Assembly (NCBI GenBank): GCA_026315105.1
Contig: CM048745.1
Coordinates: forward strand, 543,588,758-543,652,757
Reading direction: 5' to 3'
Source: Locusta migratoria
Taxonomy: Eukaryota > Arthropoda > Insecta > Orthoptera > Acrididae
Length of the DNA stretch: 64,000 nucleotides
How positions within the stretch are numbered: position 1 is the first letter of the stretch; every line of letters starts with the position of its first letter. Under the pieces are notes generated by a model. The model did no database searches, was not told the DNA's origin, and saw nothing but the letters and a program-made list of their open reading frames with translations. This document shows positions 54,107 to 64,000 of this stretch, one piece after another. Position numbers and translations under genes: made by a program.

Positions 54107-56599
54107 CAAGCAGTATGACATACCGTGCCGTTTCGGCTTAATATCTTATGCTAACAATTTTAAAATTACTGGAATGGGTGCTGCTTTTGTCATTTTGCGG
54201 GACATTTTTAGTAGTTATCCCAATGAGGGACATCGAGTCCAAATGCGGGACTGTCCCATAGAATCCGGGACGGTTGGCCGTCTGAACTAATGTGGGTGTT
54301 TCAGCTAAAATCGATGCCTACTATCTCAGTACCGCTATAAATATAATTATTTCATGTACTCCATATGCAGTGTCTCATCAAAAATGAGACGTATTTCCAG
54401 CAGTGTATGTACATTTGAACGATCATAATGAGTGTGGCCAATCAAGTAGAGACATCAGAGTATCTGTTTATCACTATTAATCTCCGACGGCAATCTTATC
54501 AAATATGTGACACGGCGATAACATGCAAATAATAGGGACAGTTCTGAAAAATAGCAACAGGTGTATTACTGGGAAAACCAGACGTCGTAGTAACTGGTTG
54601 TGAAGTGTTTGTTATCTGTACTAACATATCTCAAAAAGAGAAAGTGCACAAATAGTGATGCATGATGAAGATCGGTGGAAAAACGTAGTAGTATAATTAA
54701 TGATATGCACAGAAAGAAAATTAATCTTCCTAATTAGAGATATTTAGAACACTATTACAGTGAAATATCATGTTTTCAGAGTTCGCGGTTTAAACACCAA
54801 AACTATCAAGTATCGTATCAGAACTTAGCTCACAAAGCTGTGATCCAATACAGCGCCGGCTTGCTATCAATTATATCAGCTAATAACTGCACATGAGACA
54901 TTACTTTGCAAGGAAGAGTGTCTGGATGAAAACAGAACAAAGTCAGTGTTTATTTCAATATTTATGCAATATTACTTTTACCGTAATCTTTGTACTAACA
55001 AGTATTTTGCAATGAATTCTGTTATTGATGTTAATCTGCCTGTAAGTTGGCGAACCACATTAATGTGAACTTCAGACGTCGTACGCTTGCGCGCATCGTA
55101 GCAGGGGGCATTAGTGCGTACGGCTATTCCGCCGCGGCATCAAACAAGTGATTGTGCAAAAGCTTTAAAAATGTATCAAAGAAATTTCATTGTCTGGAGA
55201 TTGCTATAGTATCTACAAAGCGATAGCACTAAATTGCAATTATTACTAACCTAAAAAAACGAAGAAAAAAAAGCCTCCCGATAAAAAGCTGACTATAAAG
55301 TAGATTTATTCCGTTCACCCTGACGGTATATGAATGACACAGTTAATGAAAACATTATGTACAATACTTTATCGCAGTAACACGTACAATAACATTATAT
55401 GTACAAATTGTACATTTGTGGTAAGTGCACTTGTTGTTGACAGAATACACTAGACATTAGATAGTAAATTGGCTAGTTAACGTGTCACAGAATTATCGGT
55501 GTTTGAAATTATCTAATGGTAAATCACTACTTTTCCCAACATATTTTCTTTATTACAGCTCTTTGACTTCCAAATTCATTGCTTCAAATAAATGGCACAA
55601 CAGGTAGTTTCAGTATTAAAAAGAAGTCTCTGTTTTCCACATTCCACCGTTGAAAAATAACTCCTATATCAGATAAGCACTTTTATCAGAAGAGTACTTC
55701 TTTGCCTTTTAACATTTGAAGGTAACCAACAAGATAAAAATCACTCACATAACATGAGAAAGCACTTGCTTCTTTCCCACGCCTGTTGTTTCGAGCCTTT
55801 CGCTTTCTCGAAGGACGAATCATCTGCCCTTGTATGGATCTCAGCCAAAACATTCTCCTGGGCAGCTTATTTCCATATCTACATCAACATCCACACTCTG
55901 GAAATCATAGCGTCGAGCAGCGGGGCAGTGCGTTCTTCAGAAGCAGTTCGCGTGTAGAGTGCGCAAAAGAATTACGCTCGACTTCTTCTGTGTGTGTTGT
56001 CGTTACTTCTGTCTAGTCTTCATGGTTTTCAACATTGACAGCACGTCTAAATCTCATAGAAATAAGAATTGTTTAAAGTGCAGTGTATATAGCGGTAGGT
56101 ACTACACATCGCTGGTCATAAAGATACTGATCAGTATTGACGAGTCTATCTAAAGTTATCATACGTGATAAACAGAGAAAAAATGACGAGGTCGTCAGAT
56201 GATCAGCAGGTATGGAGAAAGAGATCGTTCGTGTCCTAGTAACGTGTATTAACTGGGCAGTGATTTAGGGCAAGAATGCGAAACCACAAACATTAGCAAA
56301 ACAAACGCATTTTTGTTATGAGTCCACATCGTTACGAAATTTACAAATGACGGAAATAGATCACATGATAATATTTAAATTTATTTATTTGAAGGCCTTT
56401 GAATGTACAGTATATGCATTAAGAAGCACTGACACCTAGCACATTTTACGATTAAGTTTCCTTTCAGAAAAATCTTACTGATTTTCAGAAACATCTCCGT
56501 AGCACTCTGATCGAACTTAGCAGTAACAAATCTAGTAACTCGCCATCGAATTGTATCTGTCTTCCCTTAAACCGATTTGGTGGGTATCCCAAACACCCT
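54107..56599. other. Mostly no supported feature
   Basis: AT-rich. A scrap of SINE head (GGCTATTCCGCCGCGGCA) lies at about 55120-55140. A CTACATCAACATCCACACTC stretch near 55880 resembles an inverted LINE tail. Frames at 55754-56153 show no domain. Confidence 0.4.
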
Positions 56600-57065
56600 A
56601 TTTACATATCTAGTCGCCATTCTTCACTCATTTTTATTGTGTAAGTCATTTTTATTAGAATACTGTAATTCAGAAACATCACAGCATCATCAGATATCAG
56701 TCGCCGACTGCTACTCTGTCCTGTCATTTATGTAGGTAGAAAATAATAACTCCGGTCGCAGCGGCTAAGCGGTTTTCGGCGCGGCAGTCACAGTCTGCAA
56801 GGCAGCTACGTTCGGGGGTTAGAATCCCCCCTCGGGCATGGATACTTGTGTCCTCTTTAGTACAAGATAGTTCATAAGTAGTTGGTAAGTTTAGGGACTG
56901 TTGAATGCGCAGTTAAGTCATAAGCTTAACAAACATTTGAACATTTTCAAAATAATAACGGTCCTACCACACATCCTTGGGGCGTTGCTGACGATACCCC
57001 TGTACCTGATGAACACTGACCATTGAAGACAACGTAATCGGTTCTGCTAATTTTCTTTGTGGCTT
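56600..57065 (-). pseudogene. LINE RT fragment, split by a SINE
   Basis: On the minus strand SRTDYVVFNGQCSSGTGVSS, TPQGCVVGPLLFSTYINDR correspond to the RT palm region around the PQG block. The SINE at 56751-56948 interrupts it. Confidence 0.75.
56751..56948 (+). mobile_element. SINE (family A)
   Basis: Head GGTCGCAGCGGCTAAGCGG, body and AACATTT tail. Target duplication AAAATAATAAC at 56740-56750 and 56949-56959. Confidence 0.95.
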
Positions 57066-57500
57066 CACACATAGCTCGTATCATAGGATGACAGATTCTT
57101 CACACCAACATTTCACGAATTCCATTGACGCCTCTGCAAAGGAAGATATAACCAAGACGGCCAATACTTTAATCGCGTGGTTTTCTTATTTGAAACACAC
57201 CGCCGTTCAGAGTGGGCACGAAATCACCTGATGGACTGAACATAGACCGTCTGCCACTCTTTTTCTGTCGTCGAGTCCCAAAAAAGGCAGTCGAAAACAA
57301 AGTTCACACGCATAGGATTCTGTTGTCCGACATCCGTAACAGTGTAATGAAAATAGTAGAGGTAGAACCCGCTTCAGTTGCACATTGTTTTATTATGTTA
57401 CATACTACCGATTTCGGGCATGTGAAATCCCATCATCAGGTTTATTATCGAATCAAGTTTTGCGGGCTGCAAGAAGAAACCAACCCCTCCCTACTCTCTT

Positions 57501-57625
57501 CTGTCATTTATGTAGGTAGAAAATAATAATGGTCCTACCACACATCCGTGGGGCATTTCTGGCGATACACTTGTAGCTGATGAACACTGGCCGTCGAAGA
57601 CAACGTAATCGGTTCAGCTAAGTGT
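57501..57625 (-). pseudogene. Second copy of the LINE RT segment
   Basis: It is close to 56960-57062 and 56716-56750 read without the SINE (AGAAAATAATAATGGTCCTA joins them), same orientation. It is therefore a second insertion or a duplication older than the SINE. Confidence 0.75.
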
Positions 57626-58187
57626 GCGACGGCCTCGCGGCTGTTACACACATGGGATTTACACATGGGATTTACAATGTCGTGTGTAACTTAACAATAC
57701 GAGTGTGCACCTGAAGCGGATTCTTCCTCTACTGTGCTACCAAAGTTCACATGAGTGCCAAGATGAAATTCTGAACAACGTTAGACACTGATAGCTTCTT
57801 CCTTCCCTAAGGACATCGTCTCGCTGCAAGTCCACTGATCGTGATCTGTCGCATTTGTATTAGGGATTTGCAATATAGCAAAGTGGGATCTCGCATTCCA
57901 GCGGGATGCGGCATAATTTTAGGAAATGTGGGATCCCGCAACAGCCTGAGGATTCGCAAGCGGACACGCAAGCATAAAATCGCGCGAATTCTTTCAAATT
58001 TGCCACCTTAAATTCATTTTGCAGCACGTTGCCTTAAATTCTGAGCGCGTTCCGCAATATGAGTTGACGAGACGTTGATGTTCAGTCGTTTGTCTTACCT
58101 TGAATTGCACGCATCGCATACAATGTGTAAATTAAATGGTGGCAGTTGAGAGGTGGGAGCGGGGAGCGGAGGAAGTGAGGATGCCTG

Positions 58188-58386
58188 TGTGGCCACGCGG
58201 AAGTAGCCGAGCGGTCTGGAGCGCCACGTTGCCGATCGCGCGGCCTCCCATGCCGGAGGTTCGAATCCTCACTCGGGCATGGACGTTTGTGCTGTCTTTA
58301 ATATTAGCTATTTCATAAGTAGTTTGTAAGTTTAGAGACTGATGATACCGCAATTAAGTCCCATAACCTTTACAAACATTTGAACA
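58188..58386 (+). mobile_element. SINE (family A) in the hAT element
   Basis: GTGGCCACGCGGAAGTAGCC head, GGTTCGAATCCTCAC B box, GACTGATGATACCG body, AACAT tail. Confidence 0.88.
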
Positions 58387-58422
58387 TGCGAGTATGATGC
58401 TAGCTCGCTTCTCGCTGAGATC

Positions 58423-58611
58423 AAATGTTTGTTAAGCTTAGGGGACTTAACTGTGGGGTCATCAGTCCCTAAACTTACTGAGTACTTATGGAATACCTTA
58501 TACTAAAGACGACACAAACATCCATGCCTGAGAGGAGGATTCTAACCCCCGACCGTAGCAGCCGTGCAAACTGAGACTAGGGCACCGCAGACCGCTCGGC
58601 CACCACGGCCG
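58423..58611 (-). mobile_element. SINE (family A) in the hAT element, opposite strand
   Basis: Tail CAAATGTTTGTTAAGC, body and head end CCACCACGGCCGGC. The two SINEs are about 36 bp apart and face each other. Confidence 0.9.
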
Positions 58612-58739
58612 GCGCGTTCTCAAAGTTTGCATTGAGAAGTCTCTCACCGACATAGCATCTGACATACGAAGAATGGTAACGAATGAAAAATGTCATTGAC
58701 AGGTTGTTGCCTTTAAATTGGGCGTCGAAACACTGCGCA

Positions 58740-59369
58740 GAAGAGAGTCCACCTAATAACTGCAGACACACACGTTTCGAATTATTTGAGAGCAGTTGGA
58801 GAAGCAAGAGACAATTTTAAGCAAGATCTATCCGAGGCATTATGTGCACGAATGAAAGAAAGGCATAGTGAAGTTAATGCTGATGTTGATTTACTTGCAG
58901 AATCCAAAAAATGTGACTGATAATTGAACAGGCCCAATAGTACTTTTGTAATGCCGAATAAGAATAAGTTACGACAAAACATAAAAAACATTTTACAACG
59001 AGTTATTAAAGATGATGCTGAAAACGTACAACCTGGAGATGATACAGATGCAGATAATAGTCAACAGTGTCTAGAAAACAATTTAACTTTACAAGAAGAA
59101 TTAGAAATGCAGTTGAAACAAGATATTTAAGATTACAGTAAAGACAAACTGGAACGGAGAAAGACTACGAAAATATTAAAATAGGATTGTCAGCTTTTGA
59201 AACTGATGGAGTAAAAGGGAAGTATTTGACTTTGTTGCATGACTTTTTAGTAACCATCAAACCAACAAGTGTGGAGGCAGAAAGAGTCTTTTCAGCCGCT
59301 AGCTACATATGTAGTTCTATAACAAATAGATTGGGATATAAAATTATTGATGTTACTTGTTTCTTCTGA
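58740..59369 (+). pseudogene. hAT transposase, C-terminal part
   Basis: The frame 59187-59369 reads FLVTIKPTSVEAERVFSAAS and ITNRLGYKIIDVTCFF, the hAT C-terminal dimerisation domain. Upstream frames (58924-59130) carry the acidic linker. Stops and shifts separate them. The catalytic core is not recognisable. Confidence 0.85.
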
Positions 59370-60036
59370 TTTTAAATTTGCAAGTTGTAACCTATTCTAC
59401 TGTTTATTTCAGTAGGGTAATTAAGACAATTACTTAATTAAATTCATGTGATATTGTAAATCCCTCAATCAATAAGACTGATTACAGTTACCTTTTATAA
59501 ACATCAGAAGTAACATTTTTTAGTTAACTAGAATATAAAGACCACAAAATTACTAAATATTGACATTTGCTATTGTCTTTGAACTTCTTGGTAATTAATA
59601 AGTAGTCAAACAGTAAAATAATTAATGAGATATAGTATGATATCATTGACGTTTGTGATTTTAATATTTTATTATACATATAGCAAAGAATATTTATTAA
59701 CTTAAAAAATGTATAACATTTGCGGAAACCCGCTGGACTGAAGGCAATCCCACTGGATTGAAAACAGAACCGGATTACAATCTCTAATTTATTAATATTT
59801 CCATTTTGTTACTTTTTAAGGGAGGTTGTATACAATGTACCCCCTGTCCCTTTAATTTTGTGATTCTACCTTTATTTTCTGTAATATTTATACTTGTATA
59901 TTGTTGAGTAACTGTTTCCTGTACAGATACTTGAAGACGGGCGTTATTTACCTGAAACCGGTTGTGAATATCTCTACAGCCCTGCAACAGGTGGCTACTT
60001 CCTTTATAACCTGTTAAAATTTTGCAGCTATAACTT

Positions 60037-60425
60037 ATTAAACTGATGGTTTGCAATTTTCACACGTGTCTGAGCCTGCTTTCTTTGGAATGGGGATTAT
60101 TACATTTTTCTTAAAGTCTGAGAGTATTTCGCCTGTCTCATACATCTTACATACAAGCTGAAATAGTTTTGTCATGGTTGGCTCTCCCAGAGACTTCAGT
60201 GGCTCTGAGGGAATGTCATCTGCCCAGGGGCCTTGTTCCAAATTGCGTCTTTCAGGGCTCTGTCAAATTCTTCTGACAGTATAGTTCCTTCTATTTCACC
60301 TTCATCTACTTTCTCTTCCTTTCCTACAATATTGTCTCTAAATTCATTTCTTTTGTATAGCCCCCCTATATACTCTTTCCGCCGTTCAGCTTTTCATTCA
60401 CTATTGAGAATTGATCTCACAAGTA
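60037..60425 (-). pseudogene. LINE RT N-terminal fragment
   Basis: The minus frame at 60241-60038 reads LVCKMYETGEILSDFKKNVI and IPIPKKAGSDTCENCKPSV, the RT fingers region. It is plausibly the same LINE type whose 3' ends occur at 5.8-6.6 kb and 63.8 kb. Confidence 0.8.
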
Positions 60426-60750
60426 AACCTACAGAAGTGTCACTCTCCGATTTGTTTGAAATTTGGATATGTTATAATATATGAAAAACTAAGGGACACG
60501 TATTGTTTTCAGCGGCGGTAAAACATATTTAAGGGGTGAAACGGTCACCTAAAAACGGGGTCAAAACTGGAAAAATTGCGATAACTTAGAAATTAGTGAA
60601 GCGATTGTAATGGTTGTTGTTATGAAGGTATCTTCTGATAAAAGACGAAAATAGGCCTAGGTATATTCAAGGGGAAGTGAAAATCACGATACCTGCTACC
60701 CCTAAAGTGACCAATTTTTTTTTTTTTTTTTTTTTTTTTTGCCAAAAAAA

Positions 60751-60989
60751 TTTTGATTTAATCTAATTAGCATCTATTAAACCTTCAAAAGGGAGGCTAA
60801 TTAAGAAATACGCATTTCTTGTATTTTATATCAATATTTGATATAAACCCTTATATTGTTATAAACCTTTAAAATATTTTGATTTAATCTAATTAGCATC
60901 TATTAAACCTTCAAAGGGAGGCTAATTAAGGAATACGTATTTCTTGCATTTTTATATCAAAATTGGTATTGATATAAACCCTTATATTG
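60751..60989. repeat. About 126-bp tandem duplication after a poly(T) run
   Basis: Units at 60751 and 60877, each starting TTTTGATTTAATCTAATTAG. They differ by a few indels. A poly(T) tract (about 60715-60740) lies just before. Confidence 0.9.
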
Positions 60990-61779
60990 CCGCGCTCGTT
61001 TGATACTGTTCATTAAACACCTTGTGAATCTATATTTGTGAACTGTTACAGCTCTTTAATATAACGGTGTTTAAAGTCGCTGAATCCTAATTTTAAATTA
61101 GCATCTTAAAATTCTGTATGGCTGATTCAGTATAGTGGACGAAAACTCGACAAAATGCTTGAATGAACAGTAACTCGACATCCGACATTCAAATTATTAT
61201 TGGCGAGGTGGGGTAGCTTGCGTGTCTTTACGATAGAGACAGCCGTACCATAGATGCAACCACAAGAGAGGAGTATCTGTGGAGAGGCCAGACATGTGGT
61301 TCCTGTTCAATAATTGTAGTCTGTATGAGTCATTGAGCTGACATTGTAACGTCAGCTAATGTCGTATTTTCATTGCCTACAAAAAACGTTTCTGTCGAAT
61401 GAATTTAGTCACATCAGTTCCTGAAAAATAAAAGAAAAATTCAAAGACTTGAGATAATATAGAAAGAAGACTTTGCAAATATATATGACTGGGAAGTTTA
61501 ATGCACAATGTAAAATATACTAATATTACATATTATATTTCAAAAGTAGTCCACATTACATTTAAGTACAGAAAACGTCATTGCACTAACGTTTACCACA
61601 CTCCTTTCGAAGACAAAGCACTTAAAATTATACAGTAAGTTATATAACTTGAAGGTCATAACTTTTAATCTTGCCATGACAGACACTTTTTGACGTCACA
61701 TTTTATGTCACATTACAATATAGAATTAAGTTTTACATGTACTTCGTCTGTACCAAAACCACTGTTGACTACTGTAATT
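60990..61779. other. No supported feature
   Basis: AT-rich. No frame or repeat pair was found. Confidence 0.4.
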
Positions 61780-62240
61780 TACAGGAGACGATCAAAGAGG
61801 AAGTCACGAACGCAGTACAAGCCGTGACAAATAAAGCCGCGGCACCTGTACACAAACCTTCGCACAATGTGAGGCGGGCCAGGGCAGAAACGAATGCTAG
61901 GGTTAGTTCACTTTGTACCAGAATATTAGCCCTTCCGGAGTATGACCTCCCACATCCCCAATTTTTTGTAAATTTATTTTTATTGTTTGTTCGCTTCCGT
62001 CGGCGGTGAACGGCCGGGTGTGTGGACTTTGTCCATCATGCATCGGCCCACGTGCCCGCCGTATCAGCCCAGCATGGAGGCCCGGTATCGCTGGGGTATA
62101 TCACGCCTCGCTGTCGGCACTACCGGGCGCCCAATCAGAACGCTCATCGGGGTCACGTGGCCAGACGCCCTGCCGCTCCTTGGGTGCAGCCGGCTGCCTG
62201 CTTCTGCTCTGAGCCTACGTACTGGCAACATGTCTTAACT
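61780..62240 (+). pseudogene. Possible gypsy gag relic
   Basis: The frame has LQETIKEEVTNAVQAV and ARAETNAR, similar in style to the linker before the zinc knuckle in the 16-22 kb gypsy gag. A GC-rich region follows (62000-62240) where a knuckle would be expected, but no intact CCHC can be read. The call is weak. Confidence 0.35.
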
Positions 62241-63326
62241 GTTAGCTCCGGCTACCTTCCTGCCGTTCGCGGCCATGCTCCACAGCAGGTGATATTCCTA
62301 TTATCTTCCAACTTCGTAAACTACCTTATTGTCACCCTGTATTATGTTGGTCAATTAAACCTAGTTTTCTCTTAGCCTTCGGACATCATTTCGACTAGCC
62401 CACACCATGGCCACATTCCGCCAGCCATTCTATTATATCGTGTAGGAAAACGAAAGATAGAGTCGGCACAAACGTTGCCTTCACAATCGACGTCGGGATA
62501 TAGTGGTCAACATAGGTCTCCGGCGAATTTTAGTGCGCGTTGTGACTTTTGTTTGTTACAGCCCAAATAACTGAGATCGCGTAGCTGACGAGATGGAGGA
62601 AGCGCAGCCGTTGGAAGCATATCGATCGTTTGTAACAAGACTCTCTAATTGAACGTTGGTTCTTGGAAGAAAATAAAACCGCGCATCCCCTAATATTTAT
62701 CAACATCTTCAGAAATGTATTACCCATGACATAGTCAGGGGCACAAAAGATACAATTTGCGGCTTCTTACTTTTCGCCTTTTGGACGATTGAAACCAGCG
62801 AGACTTGCGAAATCTTTGACAAATCTGTCTAGCTCTCTTCTATTACAATACAGACGGGAACCAGCTGAAAAATGCCGCTATCGGGGCACAAGAAGGCGAA
62901 TATGTTCTCTGACAGAAAATTGTGGAGCGAGATGTCTAAATAGTCATTCAGACTACCTCACAAAAATTTTTGGAATGAGAACATATTCGCACTTTTATGG
63001 TTAAAAGTTAGTAGGAGAGACAGAGTGCAGGAGGAAGAGAAGGAGGAGTCAGATATGATGGAACAGAGATAGTGGCAGTTCAGGAGATCGGTGGGAGACA
63101 AAACTAGATGTTGGAAGAAGGAAAACAGTGGTAGTAAGAAACAAAGATAGATGCAGATAGTAGCAATTGGAGCAAAAGATGAAAGTAATGAGTCGGTAAA
63201 GTGAAACGAATCAGGACAATACATAAAAGATGAGGCTGTGCCTCTCCAATACCAGTGAATTTTACAACCAAACAATCTGTTTCGTATCTCAAATCCCCAG
63301 TATCCGCATGTTAGTTTCGGTGCCTA
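62241..63326. other. No supported feature
   Basis: A purine-rich tract lies at 63010-63230; the Ser/Leu-rich minus frames across it are artefacts. Confidence 0.4.
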
Positions 63327-63336
63327 CAGGTCAAGA

Positions 63337-63525
63337 AAAGTTTGTAAATCTGTGGGACTTAACTACGCTGGTCATCAGTCCCCAGGCTTACAAACTACTT
63401 AATCTAACATATGCTAACGACAACAAATACAATTATGCGCGAGGGAAGACTCGAACCTCCAAAGGCGAGCAACGACGCTCTCCGCAGCTAGGCGCCTTGG
63501 ATCGCTTGGCCACTCCACTGCGGCG
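63337..63525 (-). mobile_element. SINE (family A, second subtype)
   Basis: Body, B box (GACTCGAACCTCCAAAGG) and head end CCACTCCACTGCGGCG. Target duplication CAGGTCAAGA at 63327-63336 and 63526-63535. Confidence 0.95.
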
Positions 63526-63798
63526 CAGGTCAAGACCCCAGCAAACCATCCCCATGTACATATCTGCAAAGGAGACAATCGTGATTGAAGAGAAGGAAAG
63601 CCGAAAGTAAGAAAGATATAAACACAGGCAACAGGACAGGAAATGAAATGCCAATGTGGCAGAGAGACAACGAAAGTGGTAGAAACAGACTGCAGTAAGG
63701 AATGGCGAGGATGAATACATTGAAAATGGGGTGGGGGAGGAGAAGACAAACGGACAGAAACGTACATAGACACTGAGATGGCATTGTGACTAGGAGTG

Positions 63799-64000
63799 CT
63801 TGTTGTTGTTGTGATCTTCAGTCTGGAGACTGGTTTGATGCAGCTCTCCACAAAATCCTATCCTGAGCAAGCCTCTTCATTTCCACATAAGAACGGCAAC
63901 CTACATCTGTCTGAATCTGCTTACTGTATCCATCTCTTGGTCTTCCTCTGCGATTTTTACCCCACACACTTCCCTCCAACGCTAAATTCACAATTCCTTG
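63799..64000 (-). pseudogene. LINE 3' end, runs off the window
   Basis: Same family as the 5802-6608 units (TCTGGAGACTGGTTTGATGC, TCTTGGTCTTCCTCTGCGAT). It continues past the shared unit into CTAAATTCACAATTCC, further into the LINE. Confidence 0.88.

Larger units (their letters stand above)
57861..59786 (+). mobile_element. hAT transposon relic with two nested SINEs
   Basis: Ends TAGGGATTTGCAAT and (reverse complement) TAGAGATTGTAATCC are hAT-like TIRs. Flanks ATTTGTAT and ATTTATTA may be a decayed 8-bp target duplication. The interior encodes a hAT C-terminus. Confidence 0.75.

Noticed and set aside
62006..62375. Overlapping plus frames of 68-117 aa
   Set aside because: GC-rich stretch open in all three frames; at best a gag relic, with no protein motif intact.
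3927..63525. tRNA genes at SINE heads
   Set aside because: Heads have A and B boxes but lack proper cloverleaf pairing and continue into SINE bodies.
63414..63851. Minus frames of 84-145 aa
   Set aside because: They cross a SINE and a purine-rich tract; composition explains them.

Overview
The window looks like insect nuclear DNA, most likely from a grasshopper or locust (Orthoptera). Three things point there: an intron-split animal alpha-amylase gene, a very dense load of tRNA-headed SINEs and arthropod-type transposons, and a nuclear copy of an insect-like mitochondrial cox1 segment. The order-level call is inference from repeat families I recognise; I could not run a search. There are no bacterial features and no CRISPR.

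Region by region. 1-5.7 kb: the 3' end of an alpha-amylase gene (+ strand, exons 543-661, 1331-1486, 5346-5468, poly(A) signal 5702). Its 3.9-kb last intron is filled by a TIR-bounded DNA element holding mariner-like and piggyBac-like relics, and by a Tc1-like element with a SINE inside it. 5.8-6.6 kb: three head-to-tail 269-bp units, each carrying the 3' end of a LINE. 7-16 kb: SINEs, Tc1-like relics, a LINE reverse-transcriptase relic and a foldback element with 60 consecutive T. 16.59-22.20 kb: a whole Ty3/gypsy LTR retrotransposon on the minus strand (gag, protease, RT, RNase H, integrase) with a 4-bp target duplication. It is frameshifted, and all three integrase catalytic positions are substituted. 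22-32 kb: mostly unannotated AT-rich DNA with SINEs and a Tc1-like relic.

32.39-38.37 kb is the most unusual part: a rearranged array of at least seven full or partial copies of a roughly 0.94-kb unit. Each unit has a small Arg-rich-leader ORF (159 aa when complete, capsid-like), a TATA-like box, an AATAAA signal directly after the stop, and a GC-rich 11-bp hairpin whose loop displays TAGTTTTAC, one base from the origin nonamer of circular Rep-encoding ssDNA (CRESS-DNA) viruses. Paired AAGGTC repeats lie just downstream. This looks like an endogenised single-gene circular ssDNA viral or satellite genome, of the nanovirid/geminivirid kind in layout, that became a tandem satellite. No Rep gene is visible in the window.

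38-64 kb: more SINEs; a Penelope-like fragment inside a perfect 112-bp inverted repeat; a 524-bp MITE with TTA duplications; a mariner-like element (44.19-46.02 kb); an initiator tRNA-Met pseudogene between 43-bp direct repeats; a SINE split by both a cox1 NUMT and a tRNA-Val-headed SINE; a hAT element containing two SINEs; and several LINE relics. Apart from amylase, no host gene is supported. The other coding sequence is mobile-element, viral-like or mitochondrial in origin, and nearly all of it is decayed.
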